From contig JARFJB010000534.1 of NCBI GenBank assembly GCA_036346205.1, forward strand, positions 426,001 to 490,000: a stretch of 64,000 bases of DNA, given 5' to 3'. Both the position numbers and the translations under genes were made by a program. The DNA is from Vesta saturnalis. Taxonomy: Eukaryota; Arthropoda; Insecta; Coleoptera; Lampyridae. This document shows positions 33,042 to 43,221 of this stretch, in pieces. Position 1 is the stretch's first letter. Each line of letters starts with the position of its first letter. The notes below the pieces were generated by a model, which was given only the letters and a program-made list of their open reading frames with translations, was not told the DNA's origin and searched no databases.

Positions 33042-34164
33042 AATCCTGCAAACTACTAGCGATTCTAGTTGCAAATAGAAGTGCTTGTTTGTATGATCTC
33101 AAGGAGTATGAGGAAACATTAAACGATATAAACTACGTTACTCATCTGAACGTTTATCCTGAACATCTGAAATATAAGTTATACTATCGAGAAGCCAAAT
33201 GCTATAACTACATCAATAGCAAAATCCATTTAGCCGCATCTTCATATAAATCGGCGTTGGATTATCTAGACTTATCCTCATTAGACAAATCACTAATCCA
33301 AAAGAAGAAAGTGGAAATCAAAAGTGCAATTAAAGCTCTTGAGAATGTTAAACCAAAAGATAAAAAATTAGTTGTGGACATTTTCAAACCAAACCCACAA
33401 TTCCCTTCTGCAAGTTCTTCAGTTATGTTTGACTACGAACCAAGCCTTGGTAGATTTGCACGTGCAGCATGTGATATTGGAGTAGGCGAGATTATCATAA
33501 AAGAATCAGCTTATTGTGCTGTTTTAACACCTGAATTTTCTTTAACAAATTGTCAATACTGTACACGATCAACAAATGCTCCGTTACCATGCGATAAGTG
33601 TGCTAATGTTTACTTCTGCTGTCTGGAGTGCAAATCAGCAGCAGCACTCTATCACCAATACGAATGTGGATTACACCAAACACTAGCAGAGTCAGGAGCT
33701 TCAATTAACTGCCTGATGGCGCTAAGGATGATTACACAGAGTAATATTGCTTATTTCAAGGCAGTTCTTAAAAATCTGGATACATCTCCTGAAGTGTATA
33801 CGTTTAATGACTATGCAACTGTGTACAAATTATGTCGTAACGAACATTTACGGGACGTCAAACTATATTTCCATTACACAGTCATGGCTATATACTTGCT
33901 ACGCTTACTTAAAGTAACCTCTTACTTCGGAATCGATACACGAGAAGATAATTTAACTAATAACGAAATCTTTATTTGCAAGCTTATCCTCCATAATCTC
34001 GAATTGCTTCAATTTAATGCACATGAAGTATCTGAATTACAGGAAGCTCCTCCAGGACCTCTAGATTCTCCAAATGAACCTAATTTTAAAGCAATTTTTA
34101 TGGGAGGAGGATTGTATCCGACCCTCGCATTATTTAACCATTCCTGTGATCCAAACATAGTCAG
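33042..34164 (+). CDS. SMYD4: SMYD4 coding exon 2 (TPR, MYND, first part of SET)
   Basis: It starts ESCKLLAILVANRSACLYDL, completing the TPR begun in exon 1 (NRSA-L--L--Y). SET begins near SLGRFARAACDIGVGEIIIK. The MYND zinc finger lies at about exon residues 167-206 (CQYCTRSTNAPLPCDKC ... YFCCLECKSAAALYHQYEC) with its Cys/His ligands intact. SET continues to NHSCDPNIV, the conserved S-adenosylmethionine-site motif, at the exon end. SMYD proteins are lysine methyltransferases; SMYD4 is the TPR-bearing branch. The ATG at 33089 is internal and not the start. The exon ends in phase AG|G at donor GTAGAA. Confidence 0.93.
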
Positions 34165-34207
34165 GTAGAATCATTCTAATCGGTATTTCACTATCCATAA
34201 TTTTTAG
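34165..34207 (+). other. SMYD4 intron 2, 43 bp
   Basis: GTAGAA...TTTTTAG. Without splicing, the frame stops at once (AGG TAG). Splicing restores NHSCDPNIV-R-YNEGSKV, the expected SET continuation. TTCTAAT is a possible branch site. Confidence 0.8.
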
Positions 34208-34544
34208 GTACAATGAAGGTTCAAAAGTAATTGTTAAAACCGTAAAAGCTATTAAAAAGGGCGAAATTATTTTTGAGAATTACGGGCCATTATACACTAA
34301 TTCCATTCGAAGTGAAAGGCAGGAATTTTTGTTGGTCAATTATTGGTTTAGTTGTACTTGTAGAGCATGCGCAGAAGACTGGCCATTGTTTAAAGACATG
34401 GAAGATAACATAATTAGAATTCCGTGCAAAAATGAAAAGTGCAAAAATTTCTTTTTCTTAAATGAGAATATCGATAATCCATCGATAAAGTGCAGTAGTT
34501 GCAATAGCGTTACCAATCTTTTTCCACATTTAAAAGCGCTGGCA
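34208..34544 (+). CDS. SMYD4: SMYD4 coding exon 3 (end of SET, post-SET)
   Basis: The exon encodes YNEGSKVIVKTVKAIKKGEI, then IFENYGPLYT (the SET C-flanking catalytic Tyr motif), then NYWFSCTCRACAEDWP, the post-SET Cys cluster. A further pair of CxxC motifs (CKNEKCKNFF ... CSSCNS) follows. It ends LKALA at donor GTAAGT, phase 0. The ATG at 34329 reported for this frame is not a real start. Confidence 0.92.
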
Positions 34545-34591
34545 GTAAGTATTGATGAGGAGTGATTATTGATCATTTATAAGTATTGTAG

Positions 34592-34804
34592 GATTTGGAA
34601 AATATTTTATTTGAGGCTGAGGAATGTTATAAACGAAATAATTATCAGAAGGCAATGGAGCAGTATGAACAAGCAATGACAATTTACTCAAAACATACAG
34701 TACCACCATTCCCGGATTGGGTGAAAGTACAACAACGTCTACGCACCTGTTTTGTAAGTTTTGGAAATAAATGTTGTCGTTATGCAAAAATGAAAATTGA
34801 TTAA
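34592..34804 (+). CDS. SMYD4: SMYD4 coding exon 4 (C-terminal helices)
   Basis: It follows a 47 bp intron (34545-34591, GTAAGT...TTGTAG). It encodes 70 residues: DLENILFEAEECYKRNNYQK, then AMEQYEQAMTIYSKH and VKVQQRLRTCF, a TPR-like helical end as in SMYD family C-terminal domains. The stop is at 34802-34804, with an ATTAAA signal at 34831. The joined product is 653 residues. Confidence 0.88.
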   Translation, partial: DLENILFEAEECYKRNNYQKAMEQYEQAMTIYSKHTVPPFPDWVKVQQRLRTCFVSFGNKCCRYAKMKID

Positions 34805-34959
34805 CAAAGATGTCTCTAAGTAAAGGATTTATTAAAAACATGATTTTTTTTAAATATTTATATATTTTTTATTTTGAACCTTCCCACCTACATTTAAGGC
34901 TTTGCAAGAATCGCAAATTTTCTTTTAATCATTAATGAACACAGAATATGTTAGATTAA

Positions 34960-35515
34960 GTATTAATGAACCTCTGAAGGTAACTTTGAATGCATTTTCA
35001 AAATCATTGACCTAGTTTGGGATTATTGAAATATGTATAGTAAGACAACCGTTGCAATATTGAAATTATAGGTAAAGGAGGAGTATTATGTGAAGAATAA
35101 TTTAGTGACCATAGTTTTGAGTTAAAGTGAATTTAATATGAAATTTGGCAAAATTAGTATAAATATAAATATAAGAATGTTGTCGATATTATGAAGGAAA
35201 ATCTAATTCTTTAATCATATGATTTGTAGTTTCATAATTATAGAGTAACACCAAAAATTAAATAAAAAAGGACAGAGTATGCCAAAGATTAATTCACTTC
35301 AAAAGGTAAATTTGAATACATTTTCAATATAAATAATTGACCCCGCTTTGGCTGACAACTATTGTAGAATTAAAATTATATCTTAAAGGGTAAAATTATG
35401 TGGAGAAAATTTGGTAATCATAATTTTGTAATTTAAGCTAAATTTAATAAGAAATTGGTATAAATGACGTGTAAATCATTTTTAAGAATGTTGTGGATAT
35501 TATGTTAAATTCACA
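34960..35515. repeat. Dispersed repeat C, tandem pair of about 315 bp
   Basis: Two diverged units share TTTGAATGCATTTTCAA/TTTGAATACATTTTCAA, then ATTATGTGAAGAATAATT/ATTATGTGGAGAAAATTT, then AGAATGTTGTCGATATTATG/AGAATGTTGTGGATATTATG. A related piece lies at 27640-27790. No coding. Confidence 0.65.
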
Positions 35516-35647
35516 CTTCGATGCTACCAAGAAATATCTCGTGTGGAACACTACACGACCTTCCAATTTACAAAATGGAAATTAAAAGAAATGAAATCAT
35601 TTTAATTTTAATTTTTGCCTTACAACCTACATACGTATATGTATATG

Positions 35648-35764
<117 letters not shown>

Positions 35765-36477
35765 GTTAGTATCCACGATAACTCCAGAACGAAAATACCT
35801 AGGTACTTAAAATTTTGTATTTAAGCTTGTTTTCATTTGGTTTAGAGCTGATTAGATTTTGGGAGAAATCCAGTCGCGGAAAGGGGAGGGTGTAATAGAA
35901 TCAGTTATTGGTTTTTATCAAATATTTCTAAAACAGCTGCATATTTCAAAAATATAAAAATACCTATATGTAGACCTTAAACATATCGATTAACTATATT
36001 CCATGCAATTTTTTTATACGACGCGTAATTTAGCAGCAAAAAAACTCCTAAGGTAGAATTTGAGTGTTAGTTCAAATTTTTCCATTATTTGAATAACGAT
36101 TAATTTTATAAAAAAAGTGTAGACGTATTTTTTAAAGAAAATTTACTTTTACATAGATTTATAACGTTTTTTAATGTAAAGCGAAATAAATGTAAAAATT
36201 AAATAAATTTGATTGAAAATGCTGAAGCTGTTATTCTCGATATTTTTATACAAACGGGCGGATTTGGAATTTTTTTACATTTTTTTTATGTTACATGTAT
36301 TTATGTCTATGAATCTCTATCTGACATGAAGTTTTAAACGTCATTCTGACATAGATTATTGTTTTTGTTGCTTATTTTCGTTATGAACGTATAAAAGAGA
36401 GGTTGCATAGTTATCTAAAAAAATTGAAGTTAAAATTATTTCATTTCTTTTAATTTATATGTATGAAGTTTTAAACG
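35765..36477. other. No gene seen
   Basis: AT-rich sequence between the microsatellite and the LTR element. Confidence 0.4.
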
Positions 36478-37081
36478 TGTAAGGGGAGCCTTAGAAAATT
36501 TGAAATTTCGCGCGAAGCTCTATTACATTAAATAGTTGTATTATTATTTTTTCAGATAAAGAAATGGTTGTTGGTTATTTGTAGGTAATTGTTATTAATA
36601 TTAAGATGAAAAGCTTGAGTTTAGTTTCAATAAATATTTACATGTTTAATTATAAAGCTTTCAAATAAACGCGGCAGTTTGCAGAAGCATAAATGATTTG
36701 TAGAGAGGGGAAGACGCAGTAACAGTCGCTTTAAGTAAGCGGTCAGAATTTGGCTGATAGTAACTAAGGAGGGTAATAGTCAAGTAACCCTAATTTTAGA
36801 AATAAAGTAAGATAACATTTAGTGTATAATAGGGAAGAAGTAATAAAATATGTTCCTTATTAAAATAATCAGAGGCTAAGTCAACCCAGTGCAAATAGTG
36901 TCAAGTTGGTGATAATAAAAAAGATTGCGCAATAATTTAAAATCGCATTAAAGGTTACGTAATAATAAAAAATCACGTTTTCTGTACGTACCGAAAGTAA
37001 TCCAAGATTGTGTTTAAATAGTGAATGAAAAAATAGAGACTGTTGATCTAGTGTCAGAAATTAATATATAAAGAACAATGA
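36478..37081 (+). mobile_element. LTR family G, copy 1 (interrupted by a BEL/Pao element)
   Basis: It begins TGTAAGGGGAGCCTTAGAAA and matches the inverted copy at 52140-52756 throughout: CGCGCGAAG, ATAAAGAAATGGTT, TAAACGCGGCAGTT, then GATAACATTTAGTGTATA. Similarity runs up to 37,081, where the BEL/Pao LTR starts. The sequence right of the BEL element (38975 on) appears to be its continuation, with a primer-binding-like site and gag-like coding. Confidence 0.75.
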
Positions 37082-37477
37082 GAACAAAATGAGATTCATT
37101 CAAAGACTAATTTATTTAGTATTATTTACACTTTATATACAGATTTTAACATTACGTATTTTATTGTTTGACCCAGTTACTAGGTCATGTTTATTCATTT
37201 TAGCGCCTTTTTGTGCTTACTAGTTATAATGTACATAGTATGTGTGTGTATTTTCAACCTTGCACACTTTTGTATCAGCACAATTGTTGCAATAATTAAC
37301 CTGCTTTATATTTATTCTACTTACTAATCGTTTTATATATTTTTAACTGTTATGTCTTAATTCTAATCATTTCTCAACCTATTACTAAAATTGTTAAAAT
37401 AATTATATTTCTCAACTTATTACTCTTATTACTAAAACTTTGTTAAATATCCTGTTTAATCTATGCAAGATTAAACA
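37082..37477 (-). repeat. BEL/Pao 3' LTR
   Basis: Matches 38581-38974 with only a handful of substitutions and small indels. Confidence 0.9.
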
Positions 37478-38035
37478 TTCTGCCAGGCCGAAGTTCATGT
37501 TCAATTGCAGATTGAACATTCTGCCGACAGTGGTTGGGATGGCGTAAAGTTGTTCCATCTGGAATCTTTCTTCCATCTTCGTACCTTTAGTTCTTCTATA
37601 GCTTTTAATTTTCCGGAACTTCACCCATTTTGCTGCTATGTTGTCAGGTACTTTTGATCCCACTTGATTGCGCTTATCCATAATTCTTGTATTATTAGTT
37701 TGGCTGTTATTGTTATTGGATTGACCCACCCTAGCGGGTCGAAGATTTTGCTGTTTCTGATAGTATGCTTCTTTTGTTAATGCTTTGTTGTTGAGTGCTA
37801 CCTTGAATTGAAAGCTGTCTTGATCTGGTAGCCATCTTACACCTAGGGAGTTTCTTGTTTCGTTTTGGTTGATATCCAGTGGTTCCGACGTTTCATTTTC
37901 TTCTTTCCATAACTCTTTGTGGTTTCCTGCCCATTTTCTTAATGTAAACCCTCCTTTCGCTGATAATGTGATTAATTCTTCCTGTAAAGTTTTTGCGTCT
38001 TCTATTGTTGTGGTTACAGTTAACAGGTCGTCCAC
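37478..38035 (-). pseudogene. BEL/Pao reverse transcriptase/RNase H fragment
   Basis: MDDLLTVTTTIEDAKTLQEE, then GGFTLRKWAGN, holds the DD of the RT active site and the GF-LRKW-SN motif typical of BEL/Pao. LGVRWLPDQDSFQFKV follows. A frameshift then hides KIFDPLGWVNP and its continuation, the FDPLG-L-P landmark, which reads in the neighbouring frame near 37,745-37,715. Coding then passes into the LTR. Confidence 0.85.
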
Positions 38036-38342
38036 GTAATAATCTTTCAGTGTTACTGCTGATGCTTGCGGGTAATTGTTTTCTTCATCTTCTGCCCATT
38101 TTTCGCTTTGACTCTTGTGTTGTTTCTTATTTATAAAGCTTGATTTTCTTACCCACTGTCGTTATGTTTTTTCTTTCCTATAAGGGGCGTAAATCCTTAA
38201 AGTTCACAGAGGTAGACTTGCTGTTGTAACTTCTTTTGGCGATCGTGGTGGTGAATTGAATGTAGCTGTTGGTGTTGATGTCTTCAATAGGCTGATGTTC
38301 AATAGCTGCTGCCGTTGGTGGTGGATGATGTCTTCAATAGTA

Positions 38343-38474
38343 ATTAATTTTACTGGTTGCCGATGTTGGTGGCTCGAAGGACCATGACTAATTTTACTGG
38401 TTGCCGATGTTGGTGGCTCGAAGGACCATGACTAATTTTACTGGTTGCCGATGTTGGTGGCTCGAAGGACCATG
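38343..38474. repeat. Tandem repeat, 44 bp x 3
   Basis: Three identical or nearly identical units contain TACTGGTTGCCGATGTTGGT, in the BEL/Pao interior. Confidence 0.92.
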
Positions 38475-38580
38475 TTCAATCCTCTGATTAGAGAGATTGA
38501 GTGTTTGGGGTTTAATGTGAGGGATACGCCGTCACTCGTATCAATTGTAGACTAGACCTCACAACCCTGTTTGAGTAATT

Positions 38581-38974
38581 GAACAAAATGAGATTCATTC
38601 AAAGACTAATTTATTTGGTATTATTTACACTTTGTATACAGATTTTAACATTACGTATTTTATTGTTTGACCCAGTTACTAGGTCATGTTTATTCATTTA
38701 GCGCCTTTTGTGCTTACTAGTTATAATGTACATAGTATGTGTGTATTTTCAACCTTGCACACTTTTGTATCAGCACAATTGTTGCAATAATTAACCTGCT
38801 TTATATTTATTCTACTTACTAATCGTTTTATATATTTTTTAACTGTTATGTCTTAATTCTAATTATTTCTCAACGTATTACTAAAATTGTTAAAATAATT
38901 ATATTTCTCAACTTATTACTCTTATTACTAAAACTTTGTTACAATATCCTGTTTAATCTATGCAAGATTAAACA
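38581..38974 (-). repeat. BEL/Pao 5' LTR
   Basis: Partner of 37082-37477. Confidence 0.9.
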
Positions 38975-39550
38975 ACGCCCTTTGCAAATTGGTGCCCAAC
39001 GTAGGGCACGATCGATTGATCCATAAAGAAATTAAAAAGTCTAATAAATTAGTATAATAAATAAAAATTTAATTAATTTCCAGTGGCGTATCATGGGTTA
39101 AGAAATTGAAAAAAAGTATTTGTTTTGATTGATATAGTTTATATTCGTAAAAAAATTTGGAAATCATTAATTACCAGTGGCGTAGTTAAATTTTTACTTG
39201 TAAATTTTATATAGGACGTTACAAAGGTAGGTTTATTTTTATTGTTTTATGGAATTAAGGTCAGGTTTTAAAAAGCCAGGTAGGAAATTATCGGAAATAA
39301 TTAAAACAAAGAAGATGGCAAACACAAACGAATGCGAAGATTTTATTTTCAGGAAGAATCACAAGGTATATTAATAGCAGGAGTACCAGTTCAACAAAAA
39401 ACAGAAGAATTAATGATGATGAATATGTTATTAGCCAAGATGGCGGAAGGACAAAAAAGTGGAAGAAGGACAAAGGAAGTTGGAGGCAAAAAAAGTGGAA
39501 GGCTAAGAGAAAATAGAAAAAAAAATAGAAGTAAGTCAAATGTCAAAAGC
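38975..39550 (+). pseudogene. LTR element leader and gag-like start
   Basis: After CCCTTTGCA, a plausible LTR end, comes TGGTGCCCAACGTAGGGC (38,997 on), which looks like a primer-binding site. Around 39,380-39,540 a broken frame resembles the coiled-coil start of an LTR-element gag (ELMMMNMLLAKMAEGQK, then a basic stretch rich in Lys, Gly and Arg). The region runs plus-strand, opposite to the BEL/Pao element, and is cut off by the MITE at 39554. I infer it continues family G copy 1. Confidence 0.5.
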
Positions 39551-39622
39551 GTACACTATGCATAACTCACGCCTCACGTCAATACTGGCGCACGAGTATT
39601 GACCTAAACCATGCGTTTATTA

Positions 39623-39784
39623 TTAAAAATTATTATTAATTTTATTAAATACATAAATAAAAAGTTTACCTCGAGTAGGATTTGAACCTACGACCTGTAC
39701 TTTGCTAGAGTACCGCGCTAACCAACTGCGCCATCAAGGTTCAAGCCCCAATCGATGTAAATTTTGTCTTTATGTATGTAGAAC
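39623..39784 (-). mobile_element. SINE family A, copy 3, with exact target-site duplication
   Basis: It is flanked by TGCGTTTATTA at 39612-39622 and 39785-39795 (11 of 11). It contains the leader, a tRNA-like core (39668-39740) and the AT-rich tail. The duplication fixes the element limits at 162 bp and shows that the leader upstream of the tRNA core is part of the mobile unit. Confidence 0.92.
39668..39740 (-). ncRNA. tRNA-like core of SINE A copy 3 (anticodon AGC)
   Basis: A complete cloverleaf: acceptor ACCTTGA/TCGAGGT, D stem GCGC/GCGC with GG in the loop, anticodon stem GTACT/AGTAC with loop CTAGCAA, T stem GTAGG/CCTAC with loop TTCAAAT. Confidence 0.75.
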
Positions 39785-40039
39785 TGCGTTTATTAATCTA
39801 ACCTAATATTGTAGGAGTATTGACCTAACCTAACCTAAACCGTACATTCATTAATCTGACCTAATATTGTACGTGTATTGACCTAACCTAAGACGTGAGG
39901 CGGGAGTTATGCATAGTGTCAATAATCCGGCTGTATAATCTTTGTCTCAAAGCAAATGGTCAACACTTTGAACAATTGTCACGTATAATTCATTAAAATG
40001 CAATAAAGATTAATAAAAAAACATTTTTTTTACAAATTT

Positions 40040-40625
40040 CAATACCCTTAGCATTAGGCCCGCTTATTAGAATACAAGTTCAAATTTCCCACCAAGGGGA
40101 CCAGGGGCTAAGCCCCGAGAGCAAGTTGCGAAGCCTTATACCTATCTTATTAAGTTAGTATTAGGACCCCTTATTTGAATACGAATTCAAATTTCTCGCA
40201 ATAAACAATCAGAATATAGACTTATATACAAATTTAAATTTCCCACCAAGGGTGCGAAGCCCCGAAATCAAGTTACGAAGTCCTATGCGGCTATGCGGTC
40301 TTATAAGTTAGCGTTAAACCCCTCCCCCCTATTTGAGTACAAGTTCAAATTTCCCCCTCATAGATGGCGCCACAAACAAATTCAAATTTTTGGTCAAAGG
40401 GCGAAGGCCTGAGAATAAGTTGCTAAGCCCTACATCTGCCTTACAAGTTAGCATTATGCACCTTATTACAATACAAGTTCATATTTCCAACCATAACCTG
40501 CAGAGACTTAAATACAAATTCAAATTTTCTGCCAAAGGGGTCTCGACAAGGGGGCAGAGCCCCGAGAGCAAGTTGCGCAGCCCTACACCTGTTTTACCAG
40601 TTAGAATTAAGTACCACGACAATAT
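40040..40625. repeat. Repeat D array 1 (degenerate units of about 130 bp)
   Basis: Four to five diverged units share AAGTTCAAATTTCC, ACCAAGGGG, AAGCCCCGAGAGCAAGTTGC, CCTACACCTG and AAGTTAGCATTA. The same words recur at 52960-53290. Apparent ORFs here are repeat artefacts. Confidence 0.75.
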
Positions 40626-40984
40626 ACGAAGGCCCACGAACAAGTTCCGATCACGACAATGGGCGAATGATTACTTAAAGATCACGTATCATAAAGATCA
40701 GTCCACCATAACTAGAAAAAATGTTAATCGCAATGTACCACCCTCGAGTAAATTTCTCGCTGTAGATTTATGCGTGGTGTACACTTTTGTTTGTTTTCTG
40801 TAGCAAGACTAATATCTCTCCTGGGCGTACATTTTATAAATCTAAAATCCTTTTTCGATAAGCTGTATTTCAGCCGAGACAGAACCTGTATGTATGTAAA
40901 GCCGTCTTATGTGATAGCATGGCATGGTCGACCCTTATCGGTAAAAATTCGAGGATTAAAAAGATAGTGTTGTAATAAGAGACC
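40626..40984. other. No gene seen
   Basis: Short unassigned stretch after repeat D array 1. Confidence 0.4.
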
Positions 40985-40987
40985 GGT

Positions 40988-41053
<66 letters not shown>

Positions 41054-41112
41054 AGAGTGCGTGCATGCGCCTGTGTGTGCGAGCGTGTGTGTGCGCGTCA
41101 GTGCGTGCGTGT
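40985..41112. repeat. (TG)n microsatellite with GC-rich variants
   Basis: About 65 bp of TG, then interrupted TGTGCG/GTGCGT repeats. Confidence 0.95.
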
Positions 41113-41855
41113 GTATCTAGTAGGTGACACTGTCAATGTCAAATTAGCATTTTTTCATTATTAGTTTGCTACAAAATTAATCTCAACAAGTAAATAATTT
41201 TGGTGTATTCACAAAATGGAAAATTTGACAATTGTGGAAATGAAAATTGCCTATGGTCGAAGTAATGGAAATGGTCTGCAAGTTCGACGACTGTATGCTG
41301 AGTTGTATCAAGAACGTAGGATACCTTATTATATCATATTTGCTCGCCTTCACAAACGTCTACGGGAAAATGAAACGAACTGCTGACTATAGGCGCCCTC
41401 GAGAAGTACGAAATATTTATAGACCGAACAGTTTACAGTGGGAATTTCTAATTAAAACAATCTAAGCAATTCGGCTCAATCAAAACCTTCAACCGCAACT
41501 GCTATCCCCTTCGATTTCGAACTAACTATATCTACTCCCGAAAAACCACCCCTGTTTTTCAAAAGTAATAAAAAACAAGAAACATTACGTTGCAACAGTT
41601 TCATATTAATTATTGAACGAAATCTTAATTTTAAAGTAATCGTTCGTCCGTAACAAACCATACATCTAATATCAAATATCCTAGTACCAAACAAAGATAC
41701 TTCTTGGATCTGCGGCATGCCCCGACGTAATTAATTATTAACTAGAGACAATTTTACATCAAGAATGTACGCATAATAATTTCCAATGATTCGTTAGGAC
41801 CCTTCAGTAAAGCAGTTTTTAAGCGTACACATGCTAGTTAAACCCCAACAATATA
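41113..41855. other. No gene seen
   Basis: Two short frames here (about 41,247 and 41,476) have no recognisable domain. Confidence 0.4.
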
Positions 41856-42855
41856 CAGGGTGTCCCAAAATTGCTGGGACACAGAGCTACCACGTGTAGT
41901 AGAGATCAAAATAAGTCGATTGGACCGATTTTATTTACATATCAAAATGTACCGTTTGCCCGTGAGAAGAGTTCAAAGTTTACAAAAAAAACACATTTTT
42001 GTACGCTGTTCAGAAATGAGTGAAAGAAATTGAATGAAATTTGACAAAAGTGCATTTTAGAGGATTATTCTCCGTTCGGTAATCAAAGAAACCCAAAAGA
42101 ATTTGTAGAAGGGTTAAAACCACCCTTATCCCCTGATATATTTTTCAGAACTTTCTTAGAGGTGGTAATACGATTTTGAATTTTTTTTAGCGAAAAGGCT
42201 GATTAATGATCTTCATTTTGTTACTCTTATAAAAATTTCGTATTCTCCTAAGTTTCGAAGGAAATATATGTTTTCTTAAATACTACTAACAGATATTCCT
42301 AGTACAAATTTAATAAAATTGTAAAATTTAGTTGGCAGTGGAAACAAAGGCAAAATGTTTTTTTTATAATAAATGTTCAACATGACGGCCACCTTCATCA
42401 ATACAAAGGTCAATTCGACGTAAAAAATTGGAATGCACCCTTCTTAGGACACGTTTTCTCGTAGTGCGTTTACGGCATTATGGATTCGTTCCACAGCTGT
42501 TCGGAAGTATTAATTTGAACCTCGTACACTTTTGTTTTTAACGCTCCGCAGATAAAAAAGTCGCACGGATTTAAATCTGGAGAGCGCGTAAGCCATTGAA
42601 TAGGTGCCTATTGACCGCTACCAATGCATCCAATCTTTGATTACCGAAAGGAGAGTAATCCTCTAAAATGCACTTTTGTCAAATTTCATTCAATTTGTTT
42701 CACTAATTTCTGAACAGCGTACAAACATGTTTTTTTAGTAAAATTTGAACTCTTATCACGGGCAAACGGTACATTTTGGTATATAAATAAATTAGATCCA
42801 ATCGACTTATTTTGACCTCTACTACACGTGGTAGCGTCCTGTCAATTTTGTGACA

Positions 42856-42858
<3 letters not shown>
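41856..42858 (-). mobile_element. Mariner-type element with long inverted repeats
   Basis: CAGGGTGTCCCAAAATT (41856) and a diverged inverse near 42,835-42,858 head inverted repeats of about 225 bp that share CCACGTGTAGTAGAG, AATAAGTCGATTGGA, AATGTACCGTTTGCCCGTGA and TTTTAGAGGATTA. The interior has a transposase remnant on the minus strand. The left end sits at a TA, as expected for Tc1/mariner insertion. The right end runs straight into a TA microsatellite. Confidence 0.82.
42370..42615 (-). pseudogene. Tc1/mariner-like transposase C-terminal fragment
   Basis: The minus-strand translation reads IQWLTRSPDLNPCDFFICGA, then LKTKVYEVQINTSEQLWN. This is the WP-RSPDLNP-DFFLWG-LK--VY motif holding the second catalytic acidic residue of this insect family. 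A later RWPSC*TF recalls G-HFEH. Stops interrupt it. Confidence 0.8.

Positions 42859-42903
<45 letters not shown>
42859..42903. repeat. (TA)n microsatellite at a transposon end
   Basis: About 45 bp of TA immediately after the right inverted repeat of the mariner-type element. Confidence 0.95.
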
Positions 42904-42907
<4 letters not shown>

Positions 42908-43221
42908 CTTTTGCCTTGTTTTTTCATAGAATTTTTTTTCCAACATCTTTATTTTCTTCATACTGTTGTACCAGGATGAGTACCGAGTCATGGGTCCATG
43001 TACCACTTTGCTCTTGTGGATCTACTGCGTTTTCTTAACTTAACCTTCACGCTATTCTCTTGTGGGGGTAGGCAAAGCAATCCCTGCCTCTTGTTTATTT
43101 TTCATTCACAATCTTTCTCCATGCTTTCTATCTCCGCATACCTCCCTAGCTTCCGCAAGATTCATACAATGCCTCTGACATGACTTTTTGTTTTTAAAAC
43201 TCCTTATCTTTCTTTACTTTA

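Larger units (their letters stand above)
37082..38974 (-). mobile_element. BEL/Pao retrotransposon, internally deleted
   Basis: Near-identical terminal repeats of 396 and 394 bp flank a 1.1 kb interior, far too short for a full gag-pol. On the minus strand each LTR begins TGTTTAATCTTGCATAGATT, and the left one is preceded by a purine-rich CTGGCAGAA, a likely polypurine tract. The interior holds an RT fragment (37478-38035) and a 44 bp x 3 tandem repeat. I could not identify a clear target-site duplication. Confidence 0.85.
39554..39918. mobile_element. MITE with 27 bp inverted ends, carrying a SINE
   Basis: CACTATGCATAACTCACGCC (39554 on) is mirrored at 39892-39918 with one mismatch in 27. 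The interior, apart from the inserted SINE, has short tandem units TTAATCTRACCTAATATTGT followed by GTATTGACCTAACC. CACTATG ends recall Transib-type elements, but the 5 bp flanks (GCGTA and TCAAT) do not match, so the class is unresolved. Confidence 0.7.

Noticed and set aside
39790..39890. CCTAACCTAACC resembling telomeric (TTAGG)n
   Set aside because: Only two or three units, embedded in a MITE; not a telomere array.
40333..40803. 156-codon open frame
   Set aside because: It lies in degenerate repeat D and the protein merely repeats the DNA repeat (YKFKFSAKG-like blocks).
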